A stretch of DNA of 64,000 nt from Blastopirellula marina (lineage in GTDB: Bacteria; Planctomycetota; Planctomycetia; Pirellulales; Pirellulaceae): NCBI RefSeq assembly GCF_002967715.1, contig NZ_PUIA01000081.1, positions 124,001-188,000 of the forward strand. The letters run 5' to 3'. This document shows positions 8,053 to 18,650 of the stretch, piece by piece; position 1 is the first letter of the stretch; the number at the start of each line of letters is the position of its first letter. The position numbers were made by a program, and so were the translations under genes. The notes under the pieces were generated by a model. That model searched no databases and was not told the DNA's origin. It saw only the letters and a program-made list of their open reading frames with translations.

Positions 8053-10785
8053 TTACCAAACGTACTTCAATTGGAAGGTCGACGGCTGATCTCCACTGGG
8101 GACCTCGACCAGCAAGTCATTGTGTTCAGGGCGGATGGTCGCCTTGGCTCCGATCACTTGCAATTTGAGTCCATCGCCAATCTGGAACCAGCCTTCTTCC
8201 AGGGCGTGAATTCCTCCGCCAGACAGAGCACGGAACATCAGTGGCTTCGGAGTTGACGGCCCCTCGACGGTAATCTCACGCACCAGCGACGGGAACTCTT
8301 TGACCTTCTCGGCCTTGATCGCATCTGAAATCGTTTGTTCGCCAAAGCGATAACGGAAGGTCGGATTGTTGAGTGGATCTAGCTTGTAGCCCAGGAACTG
8401 GTAGCCAGCGTCTTTTCCACGCCCTTCGGGCCACTTGCGGCCGGGCTCTTCGAGCATGGCGAATGGAGTTCCGCCGGGAAGCTGTACCACGTTGTCTCCC
8501 AGCGGCGGCTGAAATCCTTGACCACGGCCGGTCCAGTGACGCGATGCGTCAATGAACGCTCCTTGCCAGATCAACGCCACGTTCATGTCATTCGCATCAA
8601 ACGCGATATTGGCCTTCTCGGGGTATCCGATGCCAATGGCGCGGCTACCGGCACCTTGAATGAAATTGCGGTAGATGACAGCCTTTCGCCAAGCCACCAA
8701 TTCGATCGGCTGCTCGCCAACCCCATAGGGCTTAGCGGCTTTCTCTTGATCACTCAGGTAGATCCAAATGGCCTCGATCTGTTGATCCGCGTCGCCACTG
8801 AGGATGCTTCGCATGACCGACTTGCCGTTCGGCCAGGCCGTTGGCATGCGAGTTCCCTTGCGGAATCGGGGAGGATCTTTCACGTAGGCTAAGAACCAGT
8901 CGTGATTCAACCGCCGAGTCATAAGGGTCATATCGATCCCCTGAACGCCTGAAGCTTTCTCGCCGGCGAACGTATGGCACTTGATGCAACCAAAGACCTT
9001 ATCCCCAACCATATGGCGACCAGTGGCTTTAATGCGTCCTTCTGTTTCCGGAATCTCGATCGGGGGATGCTCGGGAAGTGTATCGAGACCTGAAAACAGG
9101 TCTTTCAACTGTCCCACGTTCTGACCACCGAAGTTCGGCATGACGGTCAGCATGTACGGACGATCCTTGGCCCCTTCACGCAGCACCTTCGTCATCCAGT
9201 CTGGGGAAAGCTTTGCCCCGACACCGTCGAGCGCTGGAGGAATTCGGCCTTCGTCTCCCATTTCAGCCTGGGACGTGTGGAAGTACGAATTCAAGTCGGC
9301 ATGGATGCCGCCAATCTCATCCCGCTGATGACACGCATAGCAGTTGAACGTCGCCATGTGACGGCGAACACGCTGTTCTGGCTCCCAAGCGGCAACGTTC
9401 GGTTCTTTACGCCGCTTGATCGCTGCTGCCAAACTTTGACGCTGACCTTCGGTCAACTTGAAGTCAGGAGCTTTCCCAGGGGTAGCGGCTAAACAGCCTT
9501 GGCTCGTATTCAAGTCCGCCAGACCAGGTCCGTGCAAGGCCATCGCATCCGGTTTGATATCACCCAAGCGATGGCAGTTGGCACAGCCCAAGGAAACAAA
9601 CTGAACACGCCCCTTCTCGCCCTTTTGCCCATCGACCTGAAACTGTTTCGACTTATCTTCCCCAGTCGACTTCTTCGCATCGAGAAACACGAAGTCCGCA
9701 ACGTACGCGTTTCGCAGCCCGTTAGGGCCGTCCATCATGACATCGAACTCCGCCTGGCCACCCCCTTCAAAGTATTCGACGCGCAGCTCGTGCATGCCCG
9801 GTTCAAGCTTGATCTTGCCAGAGCGGCGACTCTTGGGATGAATGCCATCGTTGATGACAACCTGCTTGCCATCGATTTCCAGACGGCTTCCGTCGTCCGA
9901 ATCGAGATGGAACGTGTAATCACCTTTCTGAGCGATACTGAGAAACCCTTCGAAGACGAAAGCAAAGTTGTCCGCTTGTTTCGCCAGCCCAATGTCGAAC
10001 GACATCGCCTCGCCGGTTTCTTTCGGTTTGAGCTTCGAGAAGTCAGGCAGTTTGCTGAAGTTTCCTTCGTAGTAGGCGTACTGCAAGCTGGCCGGCACTT
10101 CGACATCTAAATCTTGCAGCAGATACTGAGCGAGTTTCGTGGCCTGATCCGTATTCAGACGCAATGCCGGCATGCGGCCTGAGGCGCGCACTTTCAGTGG
10201 GTCTTGCAGAAATGCAGCCAGCGAAGGAATCGAGTATTTAGCCTCCAACGTCCCCAGCGGCTTGAGTTGAGCCGCCTCGGAAGGGCTCCCTTCGCGGGGG
10301 CCATGACAGGCCACACAGCCGATTTCGTGATATAACTTTTTTCCTTCGTTGATCTCACGCGCGCGTTTGCGTGCCTCTTGCACGCGCCCGGTAGAAGCCA
10401 GGAAATGTGTCAGGTTTTCTATCGCTTCGGTGCGTTCCGCTGGTGGTAAATTCCCCAGGACATCGGGCATGGTCGCCCCAGGCTTCAGTTGGTGTGGATC
10501 GCTGAGGTAGGCCTGCAAGTATTCCGGACGCACACGACTACCGACTAGTGATAGATCGGGCGCGGCTTTGGCCGTAAGATTGCCAAGATCTGCATTGGAC
10601 TGCTTATGACATGCGACACAGTTCAGTTCGCTCCATAATATTTCGCCCCCAGCAGCATCCGGCGTTTGGCTGTGAAACTGTTGGTACCCAGGAATGATGG
10701 GACCCGACTGCGCCCAGACAGGACTGACACTGACGACCGCGCAAATCCATGCGGCCATGCTAGTCCAGCGAAACAAGCTCATCAT
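8053..10785 (-). CDS. Secreted multihaem cytochrome c protein with PA14 domain
   Basis: The 910-residue protein begins with a signal peptide (from the tandem ATGs at 10785/10782) and contains five CxxCH haem motifs: CVACHKQ, CVACHGP, CANCHRL, CYACHQR and CIKCHTF. Between the second and third lies a PA14 carbohydrate-binding-like domain (GDYTFHLDSDDGSRLEIDG, EPGMHELRVEYFEGGGQAEF). The C-terminal third holds a long non-haem domain. Such PA14/cytochrome fusions are common in planctomycetes and are thought to oxidise or bind polysaccharide breakdown products in the periplasm. The propeller gene follows 53 bases downstream. Electron acceptor and substrate cannot be told from sequence. Confidence 0.8.
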   Translation of the reverse strand: MMSLFRWTSMAAWICAVVSVSPVWAQSGPIIPGYQQFHSQTPDAAGGEILWSELNCVACHKQSNADLGNLTAKAAPDLSLVGSRVRPEYLQAYLSDPHQLKPGATMPDVLGNLPPAERTEAIENLTHFLASTGRVQEARKRAREINEGKKLYHEIGCVACHGPREGSPSEAAQLKPLGTLEAKYSIPSLAAFLQDPLKVRASGRMPALRLNTDQATKLAQYLLQDLDVEVPASLQYAYYEGNFSKLPDFSKLKPKETGEAMSFDIGLAKQADNFAFVFEGFLSIAQKGDYTFHLDSDDGSRLEIDGKQVVINDGIHPKSRRSGKIKLEPGMHELRVEYFEGGGQAEFDVMMDGPNGLRNAYVADFVFLDAKKSTGEDKSKQFQVDGQKGEKGRVQFVSLGCANCHRLGDIKPDAMALHGPGLADLNTSQGCLAATPGKAPDFKLTEGQRQSLAAAIKRRKEPNVAAWEPEQRVRRHMATFNCYACHQRDEIGGIHADLNSYFHTSQAEMGDEGRIPPALDGVGAKLSPDWMTKVLREGAKDRPYMLTVMPNFGGQNVGQLKDLFSGLDTLPEHPPIEIPETEGRIKATGRHMVGDKVFGCIKCHTFAGEKASGVQGIDMTLMTRRLNHDWFLAYVKDPPRFRKGTRMPTAWPNGKSVMRSILSGDADQQIEAIWIYLSDQEKAAKPYGVGEQPIELVAWRKAVIYRNFIQGAGSRAIGIGYPEKANIAFDANDMNVALIWQGAFIDASRHWTGRGQGFQPPLGDNVVQLPGGTPFAMLEEPGRKWPEGRGKDAGYQFLGYKLDPLNNPTFRYRFGEQTISDAIKAEKVKEFPSLVREITVEGPSTPKPLMFRALSGGGIHALEEGWFQIGDGLKLQVIGAKATIRPEHNDLLVEVPSGDQPSTFQLKYVW

Positions 10786-11004
10786 GCGTGTTGCCAATTG
10801 TGGAAAATATGGAAGGCGAGCATCTACGGTGCGTAGGGTAGGAAAATAAGGCACCACAGATAGAAAGGTTACGGGCCTATTTCATCGCGATAGTTCCCAA
10901 GTGTCAACTAAGCCCATAAGATTTATTTTATGGTTTATCCAGAATTGCAATCCAGCTGAGTATTTTTTCGGCCCCAGAAACCGCATAACGGCGTGTTATA
11001 GAAA

Positions 11005-13266
11005 CTAGTGGGTGCTATTGCGCTGGACGCGATCGGCCAACTCATCCAAATCGTTACGAAGCGACTCTAAGGTTTCTGGCAGTGTCGGGTCGGAGAGATC
11101 GACCTGGGTGGAATCTAACTCGCGCAGCTTTTGAACGGCCAAGTTGGCTCCAAAATTAGCGGCCATACCCAGCAACTTGTGAGCGAAGAAAGAGAACTGC
11201 TTCGGATCGCCCGATTCTTTGGCCACAATGAGTTCATCGAATTGTTGCTGATAATGCTCACAGTAAACCTGCATCAATTTCACCCGAAGTTCTTCGGGAT
11301 AAGACGAAAGGGGATCGTTGTCTTCCTCTTGCCTGGAACTGCTTTCCGTTGTCGCGTGAAAGTCTCTTTTCTCTTGGGCACCTGGTTCATCAGGGCTTAT
11401 CGTGCTAAGCACCGACCGCAAGCCTTCGAGAGTCACCGGCTTGGTCAGAAAGCCATCCATGCCGGCAGCTTCCGTCTGTTGACGAAATTCGTCGGTCGCA
11501 TGTGCCGTCAGGGCAATCACCGAGGGACGCCGCCGATCGGAAGCGAGACAACGCTCGATTAACCTCTGGAAGAAGTCGAAACCAGTGCCATCGGGAAGTT
11601 CCAGGTCCAGCAGGATGACTTCCGGCCATTTCTCATCGATTCTCTCGAAGCCTGCGGCAATCGAATCGGCAAATCGATGGGGGACCGACAGTTCGTCAAG
11701 CATCGCTCCGACCACAAGGCGATTTGCCTCGACATCTTCGACGACCAATAAGTTCGCCTTCGCCAGCGAAAGCATTGCTTCCGCAGGAGCAGTCTTATCA
11801 TGCCGCCACGGATCGGTCATATCGATTGGGCTGAATGATTTCTGGAAGGGTATCTCCAGGATGAATGTCGTTCCGGCTCCTAGCTGGCTGACGACCCGCA
11901 TCCGGCCATTCATCGCTTCCACCAAACGGTATGCAATACTCAATCCCAGTCCCGCGCCTCCGTGCTTATCACGATCGCGTTCGGCCTGCTTGAAAGGTTC
12001 GAAGATCGATGCCTGATCTTCGGGCGAGATACCTGGTCCCGTGTCGGTCACCGTGATATTGCAGAGGATTTCGTGGGCATGATGCCGTTGCACTTCGGCT
12101 TCGACCAGCACTTTTCCTTCGGTCGTAAACTTCAGGGCATTCTGAATCAGATTCACCAGAACTTGTCTCAGACGGTTTTCATCACCCAGCACCCACAGAT
12201 CGAGATCGTTTGATACGGTCAGCTCCAATACCAAGCCTCGCTGCCGGGCCTGGTGGGTGAACATCTCGACGACCCGATCCAAAGTTTGCTTCGGATTGAG
12301 CGGATCCTGCCGTAGCTTGAAGTCCGTATCAACTTCCAGCTTCGACATATCGAGAAGGTCGGTCAGCAGCCCCATTAACGACTGGGCGGAATCATGTATC
12401 GTACTGATAAGATTCTTTTGGTTGTCGATCAGACGACCGCGCAGAAGCACCTCAGACAACCCCAGAATGGCATTCATCGGTGTGCGCAGTTCGTGGCTCA
12501 TCTTGGCCAGGAAACGGGTCTTCTCCTGATTCGCGGCCTCGGCGGAATCCTTGGCTGTTTCCAATGCTTCCGCATTTTCGCGAAGCCGTGTGACCATCCG
12601 CTGTATCTGGCTGACCGCTGGCCGAAAAATGAACAGCCCTTCGCACAACAGAACAACCAGAGTAATCAACAGCAGCCCTCGTTCTACTCGCTTCAAACTA
12701 GCGACGCGGCTCTCTGCTTCTTGATCGTAGGTGTAAACAATCTGGTCCATTCCGGCCAGAAATTCTCGTTCGTTTGCCAAAATGACATCAAGCGACGGCG
12801 TAATGCCTGGCCCGTCTTGCTCGTCGAGATCGGCGGATAGAATCGACATTACCGCCTGACGAATGGCCTGAAAACTGGGCTCCAGTTCGGCATACAACTC
12901 GGTAACCGTTTCGCTATTGTGACCAGGCAAACCAAGTTCTTCATTGCCAACTTGTAACCCTCGATGGCAGGTCTCCCACAAATCGAGAGACTCCCGCAGT
13001 TCATTTCGAGCTTCCACTTTCTCGAAAGGACTATCGCTGATATCGATTTGCAGGGCCAGCTTGGTGATCTTTTGACTCAACATTCGCTGGCGTCCCGCGA
13101 TGTTGATGACCGTTGAATCACTCGACTGCTGCTCTAAGCTCTGCTGAACCAGCACTTGACCCAGAATAGTAAGCAATGCCACCGCGCTCAGCGCGAGCAC
13201 ATACATAACGGTTAAGCGATTCGCTGAAGACCTTGCAGTGGGAATGCCTTTTCCCGGATCGGTCAT
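11005..13266 (-). CDS. Hybrid sensor histidine kinase with NarX-like P-box
   Basis: The 753-residue protein has, in order, a first membrane segment (about 19-40), a periplasmic four-helix PilJ/NarX-type domain with the P-box-like segment INIAGRQRMLSQKI (54-67), a second membrane segment (about 198-214), a HisKA site FLAKMSHELRTPMN (His258), an HATPase_c domain (NLIQNALKFTTEG, DTGPGISPEDQ, GGAGLGLSIAYRLV), a receiver (LLVVEDVEANRLVV; VILLDLELPDG; TKPVT) and a C-terminal Hpt domain (AHKLLGMAANFGA). The P-box is the nitrate/nitrite contact in NarX/NarQ. The gene starts 4 bases after the response regulator gene, so they are co-transcribed. A role in sensing nitrate for the neighbouring nrt/nas genes is inferred. 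Confidence 0.88.
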   Translation of the reverse strand: MTDPGKGIPTARSSANRLTVMYVLALSAVALLTILGQVLVQQSLEQQSSDSTVINIAGRQRMLSQKITKLALQIDISDSPFEKVEARNELRESLDLWETCHRGLQVGNEELGLPGHNSETVTELYAELEPSFQAIRQAVMSILSADLDEQDGPGITPSLDVILANEREFLAGMDQIVYTYDQEAESRVASLKRVERGLLLITLVVLLCEGLFIFRPAVSQIQRMVTRLRENAEALETAKDSAEAANQEKTRFLAKMSHELRTPMNAILGLSEVLLRGRLIDNQKNLISTIHDSAQSLMGLLTDLLDMSKLEVDTDFKLRQDPLNPKQTLDRVVEMFTHQARQRGLVLELTVSNDLDLWVLGDENRLRQVLVNLIQNALKFTTEGKVLVEAEVQRHHAHEILCNITVTDTGPGISPEDQASIFEPFKQAERDRDKHGGAGLGLSIAYRLVEAMNGRMRVVSQLGAGTTFILEIPFQKSFSPIDMTDPWRHDKTAPAEAMLSLAKANLLVVEDVEANRLVVGAMLDELSVPHRFADSIAAGFERIDEKWPEVILLDLELPDGTGFDFFQRLIERCLASDRRRPSVIALTAHATDEFRQQTEAAGMDGFLTKPVTLEGLRSVLSTISPDEPGAQEKRDFHATTESSSRQEEDNDPLSSYPEELRVKLMQVYCEHYQQQFDELIVAKESGDPKQFSFFAHKLLGMAANFGANLAVQKLRELDSTQVDLSDPTLPETLESLRNDLDELADRVQRNSTH

Positions 13267-13270
13267 AAGA

Positions 13271-14758
13271 TTAAACCGTGCTCACGAACTCTTCGATCGC
13301 CAGCCCAAGATAGTGAATCTTCTTGCGGAGACTGGTACGCGTAATTCCCAGCATACGGGCCGCCTTGGCCTGATTACCAGATGTCTTCCGAAGAATAATT
13401 GTCAACACATGTCGTTCCATTTCCATGACCGAGTCGGCATAGAGATCGTTGGAACCGGCCTCCATCTTGTCCATGATGAAATCCTCCCAGTCGCAGACGT
13501 GCGAGGAAAGCACCTTGGTCTCTAGACTGTCGCTGTTGCGAGGCATGTCCCGCAAGGCATTTCGCAGGTAATCCCCGGCAATGACCGTGCCTCGCGATTC
13601 AATGAGTGCCCGGCGAAGGACACTGCGAAGCTCGGCGACATTCCCTGGCCAAGGGTAGTCCGACAACAGCCGAAGCGCCTCGGGAGAGGTACGCACAGCC
13701 CCTGATTGGGCGATGCGTTCGACGCGGCAGAACTGACCTACGAAGTGATCCACTAACTTAGGCAGGTCGGCACCACGTTCACGCAGCGGAGGAATGCGAA
13801 TCATGAAGGCGCTCAGCAGATAGAACAAATCATGCCGAATCACCCCTTCCGCAGTCAGCCTTTCGGCATTCCTGCTGGAAGTGAAAATGAGCGTTGTATT
13901 GACCTGAACGGGCTCGTGCCCCCCAACTCGTTCGAACGTTTTATCTTGAATGAAGCGAACCAACTTGCTTTGCAGTGGCTGCGGAATCGCTGAAACATCT
14001 TCCAGCAAAACGGTCCCTCCGTGGCACTGCTCGATCTTACCGATACGCCGATCGACTGCGCCTGACAGGGCATTTGGTTCGTGCCCGAACAGTTCACTCT
14101 CCAGCCACTCGGCGTTGAAATCGCTGCAAACGACCTTCACAAAGGGACGATCTTTACGGCGACCGTGCTGATAGATGGCTCTTGCGACCAGTTCTTTACC
14201 GGTGCCAATCTCCCCTTCGATCAAAACAGGGACGTCGTGGGCCGCGGCTCGACCGATCGCTTTATAGACTTCCTGCATCTCGGGACACTGGCCAATCAGG
14301 TGGTCCGCGCCATCGATCATCGGATCGACCTGCGATGGCAACTGCACCGGCATCAGCATCAATCGTCGGCTCTCAAGCGCTTGTTGGGTCTTTTCAACGA
14401 CCTTTTCCAACTGTAGCGGCTTGGCCAGGAAGTCGAACGCACCTTGCTTCATCGCTTCTATTGCCAGATCACTGGAATTGCGAGCGGTGACAAATAGAAC
14501 CGGAAGTCGTGCGTCGATTCGATTGATTCGCCCGAGTATTTGCAGACCTTCCCCGTCGGGAAGTAGGTGATCGAGAATTAGCACGTCGGGACGAAACTGA
14601 ACAAGTTGCTGAAGCCCGGTAGTTCCTGTTTCAGCATGCTGAACACGAATATCTTCCTGGTTCAAAGCCGTGCGAACCACGGTCGCTACGCTGGGATCGT
14701 CATCAATCACCAAGACGCGGCGTTCACGTTTCGTCCCGAGATAATTTTGCGTTGTCAA
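13271..14758 (-). CDS. NtrC-family response regulator with altered sigma-54 contact motifs
   Basis: The 495-residue protein has a receiver domain (Asp63 in ILDHLLPDG, K113 in FLAKPL), an AAA+ domain and a Fis-type helix-turn-helix (GNQAKAARMLGITRTSLRKK). In the AAA+ domain the Walker A is GEIGTGKE (183-190), the GAFTGA loop that contacts sigma-54 reads NALSGA (229-234), Walker B reads GGTVLLEDVS instead of the usual hydrophobic-DE, and the RxDLxYRL arginine-finger region reads RHDLFYLLS, losing one Arg. It may be a weak, altered or non-sigma-54 regulator. It is the first gene of an operon with the P-box kinase. Confidence 0.88.
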   Translation of the reverse strand: MTTQNYLGTKRERRVLVIDDDPSVATVVRTALNQEDIRVQHAETGTTGLQQLVQFRPDVLILDHLLPDGEGLQILGRINRIDARLPVLFVTARNSSDLAIEAMKQGAFDFLAKPLQLEKVVEKTQQALESRRLMLMPVQLPSQVDPMIDGADHLIGQCPEMQEVYKAIGRAAAHDVPVLIEGEIGTGKELVARAIYQHGRRKDRPFVKVVCSDFNAEWLESELFGHEPNALSGAVDRRIGKIEQCHGGTVLLEDVSAIPQPLQSKLVRFIQDKTFERVGGHEPVQVNTTLIFTSSRNAERLTAEGVIRHDLFYLLSAFMIRIPPLRERGADLPKLVDHFVGQFCRVERIAQSGAVRTSPEALRLLSDYPWPGNVAELRSVLRRALIESRGTVIAGDYLRNALRDMPRNSDSLETKVLSSHVCDWEDFIMDKMEAGSNDLYADSVMEMERHVLTIILRKTSGNQAKAARMLGITRTSLRKKIHYLGLAIEEFVSTV

Positions 14759-14978
14759 TTTGTTGCAGTATCAAAGTAAATAGAGAGATTCCGCCCATCC
14801 AACTCAGCAGCTACGCACGATGCATGCAATTCATGTACCGGCGAACATGTTGAAACCCGCAGCCAATTCCCATCTACCTACTGACAAACAACTTACGACA
14901 CACGCAATTACCTTAAGAATGTACAATTCACCGCAGCGCTCGATTTCTTACGCTTTGCGTGCGCTCTTTTTAGGCACG

Positions 14979-15015
14979 AAAAAAGGGACAGCGAACGTGT
15001 CGCCATCCCTCTTTG
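14979..15015 (-). terminator. Intrinsic terminator of the porin gene
   Basis: Read on the minus strand, GGGATGGCGA and TCGCTGTCCC form a 10-bp stem (two G-T wobbles) with loop CACGT, directly followed by TTTTTT. It lies 30-65 bases after the stop of the porin gene at 15045. Confidence 0.8.
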
Positions 15016-15044
15016 TTGTCAAACTTTATTTCTAGGACTGTGTC

Positions 15045-16637
15045 TTAGAACTGCACGCTGAATTGTGTGTAGAAGAAGTCTGCATCCCCATCGAACACAT
15101 TTGGATTGATCGCGTTCTGATCCTGGAAGTACGTTCCCGTGAAGAAGTGCGAATACCCGAAGATAATGTCCGACCGTGGAGTCAGTTGGCACTTGGCCAT
15201 GAAGTCGATTTCCTGACCCAGGTAACGCGAACCAGCTGGTGTCGTGCCTGGATAAGGATTGTTGGTGACCGTATAAGGGACGTCATCGCTGTTCTGGCGA
15301 TTGAAAATGTGGTACCAGACAATCAGGGTCCAAGGATCGCAAGGTTTGGCCGTCAACTGAACATTGATGTCCTCAATGTTGTTGCGTGCGAACAAGTCCA
15401 TCCAGCCCAGGTAAGCATGTGCCAACGGGAACAATTGGTTGAAACCGTCGCGTGGAATCGCGTCGCCAGATGCCCAGTCGTAGTAAACCATGACTTTGGG
15501 CTTCCAGCACATTTCCTTGAACTGGTGACCAAACCCGAGGGTGAAGAATCCAGCATTGTGATCGTTGTTCTGAAATTCACCAAATTGGTAAGCACCTTCC
15601 AGATCGTAAAGAATCGAGTGTTTTTCACCATTTACACGGCTACCAAACGTTTGGTAACGGAATGGACCAGCAGCACCACCACCGTTGTTTTCGTAACCCA
15701 ACCAGTACAGGTCGATGGTTCCCAGTTCGCTCTTCTTGTAGGTCGACCAGACGCCGTAGAACGATTGATCCAGGTTTGACGAGTCCCAGTCGTTCAGGCT
15801 CTTCCGCACCGGACGCGTCGCAAAGGCGTCGATATCCAGGGCATCGCTACGGTAGAAAGCCTTGAGACCGTCGAAGGTACGACGAATATTGGCCCAGTCC
15901 AGTGGCGAAACCAATCGCTGGCTTCCGTACAGCAGTTCCTGACGACCAACACGGCCATACCAGGCACCATCGCACGTTTCCATCAACTTAGCGTCGATGA
16001 AAAGGTTCTGCATTTCCCAATAGTTTTCATCGATTGGACGCGGCGGTGCCGTTTCGAATTCGCTAACCGCATGCAGCATTTCGCCATAAATGCGGATATT
16101 TTCATTCACTTCGTAGTTGGCGAACAATCGCAAACGCTGCAACAAAAAGTTGTCGTCGACACCGTTGAGAAATGGCTTCATGTTTTGTTCGTGGTGATAT
16201 CGAGCACGGTATTCACCACCGATATCCAGAACGCCGCAGTCGCCAACGCACATCCGCTTCAAATCTTCGCCCAACAGGCAACCGTCGTAGCATGGGTCGC
16301 ACAAGTAAGAGAAGTTGTTGTCGTAGTAAAGCGTTTTGTAAGCACTGGCCGCCTTCTTCTTAAGCTCAGCGACCTTCTTAGGGTCACAACCGGAAGCATC
16401 GGCAGCTTCCATCATGGTCGATTCAGCATATTCGACGTTAGAAGTCGTCGAAATCGGTAAGGCCGGAATCAACATGTCCGACGGCGAAATCGCCTCGTCC
16501 AAGACTCGTGTTACCGGGGCGTTCTCAAGAAGCGCCGATTGCGGCGGTACCAGGTCTTGCGCGTTAAGCACAAATGGCGTGGCCCCACCCAGGCAAACTG
16601 CCAAAGCAGCTAGCCAAGAGGTTCTGGAATGGGTCAT
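15045..16637 (-). CDS. Outer-membrane porin of the alginate-export type
   Basis: The 530-residue protein has a signal peptide (MTHSRTSWLAALAVCLGGATPFVLNAQ), an N-terminal linker with a helical segment and a Cys-rich patch (CDPCYDGC, CVGDCG), then an alginate-export-like beta barrel with the family features DIGGEYRARYH, LQRLRLFANYEVNENIRIYGEM, GRVGRQELLYGSQRLVSPLDWANIRRTFDGLKAF. It ends FSVQF with the terminal Phe typical of outer-membrane barrels. I chose the ATG at 16637, preceded by AAGGAA, over one at 16700. It is divergent from nrtA, with a shared 460-base regulatory region, so a role in nitrate or other anion passage across the outer membrane is plausible but unproven. Confidence 0.78.
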   Translation of the reverse strand: MTHSRTSWLAALAVCLGGATPFVLNAQDLVPPQSALLENAPVTRVLDEAISPSDMLIPALPISTTSNVEYAESTMMEAADASGCDPKKVAELKKKAASAYKTLYYDNNFSYLCDPCYDGCLLGEDLKRMCVGDCGVLDIGGEYRARYHHEQNMKPFLNGVDDNFLLQRLRLFANYEVNENIRIYGEMLHAVSEFETAPPRPIDENYWEMQNLFIDAKLMETCDGAWYGRVGRQELLYGSQRLVSPLDWANIRRTFDGLKAFYRSDALDIDAFATRPVRKSLNDWDSSNLDQSFYGVWSTYKKSELGTIDLYWLGYENNGGGAAGPFRYQTFGSRVNGEKHSILYDLEGAYQFGEFQNNDHNAGFFTLGFGHQFKEMCWKPKVMVYYDWASGDAIPRDGFNQLFPLAHAYLGWMDLFARNNIEDINVQLTAKPCDPWTLIVWYHIFNRQNSDDVPYTVTNNPYPGTTPAGSRYLGQEIDFMAKCQLTPRSDIIFGYSHFFTGTYFQDQNAINPNVFDGDADFFYTQFSVQF

Positions 16638-16806
16638 GGGTCGTTGTTCCTTCAACGAATAATCAATCCGCAGGTCAGTCCGTTTAGTGGGGTATTGCAC
16701 ATTTCGTCCGCGTCATTCGCGGTTCTTCAGGGTATTTGGGCAGGTTACTTCAAATACGTCCCTTTGGTGGTTGGGTTGAACACGCTGTGTCCTTAGGTGG
16801 CGTCAG

Positions 16807-16909
16807 AATGACCGCGCCACGCGACGCTCCGCGCAATTAATGCGCTTCACCAATGCTGCATCTGCTGACTGGGGCCGCAGGGATGCGCGGTCATTTTCTT
16901 CCCTGCGGC
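16807..16909. promoter_or_regulatory. Nested inverted repeats in the porin/nrtA intergenic region
   Basis: Three overlapping elements are seen. AATGACCGCGC (16807-16817) is the perfect complement of GCGCGGTCATT (16885-16895). The second copy lies in the loop of a 10-bp hairpin GCCGCAGGGA (16874-16883)/TCCCTGCGGC (16900-16909). Between them is GCGCA-ATTAA-TGCGC. GGTCATT recurs at 16958-16964 just upstream of the sigma-54-type promoter. The pattern fits either paired operator sites or a folded leader RNA of the minus-strand porin gene. Confidence 0.45.
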
Positions 16910-16970
16910 TAAACGCAATAGCCACGTAATCCATTGCATAGAAGCATGTTACGAAGTGGTCATTTTATTT

Positions 16971-16985
16971 TGGCACACCCATTGC
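16971..16985 (+). promoter_or_regulatory. Sigma-54 (RpoN)-type promoter for the nrt-nas operon
   Basis: TGGCACACCCATTGC fits the -24/-12 consensus TGGCAC-N5-TTGC with exactly ten bases between GG and GC. It is 115 bases upstream of the nrtA ATG; transcription would start at about 16997. Nitrogen-source operons are classic RpoN targets. Confidence 0.65.
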
Positions 16986-16993
16986 GATTCCTT

Positions 16994-17015
16994 ACCGTGC
17001 CACGTCAGCCACGGT
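16994..17015 (+). promoter_or_regulatory. Hairpin at the 5' end of the predicted nrtA leader
   Basis: ACCGTG (16994-16999) and CACGGT (17010-17015) form a 6-bp inverted repeat with a 10-base loop that coincides with the expected transcription start of the sigma-54-type promoter. It could be a 5' mRNA hairpin or an operator. Confidence 0.35.
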
Positions 17016-17099
17016 GCAGTGCGCATCAATGCCGCTCATCGCTCCATTGTTGAAATCATCGCCCCCTCCGTTAATCCGAGTCACTTGTAGGAATCGAGC

Positions 17100-18590
<1,491 letters not shown>

Positions 18591-18604
18591 ACGCGTAGTG
18601 GGGT

Positions 18605-18640
18605 GGCCGGGGGAGGCGTAGGCGGAAGCCACCTCCGGCC
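18605..18640 (+). promoter_or_regulatory. Intercistronic hairpin between nrtA and nrtB
   Basis: GGCCGGGGGAGGC (18605-18617) pairs with GCCACCTCCGGCC (18628-18640), a 13-bp stem with one mismatch and one G-T pair and a 10-base loop. It starts 14 bases after the nrtA stop. Such hairpins often stabilise the mRNA of the binding-protein gene so it is made in excess over the permease. Confidence 0.5.
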
Positions 18641-18650
18641 CGTTACCACT

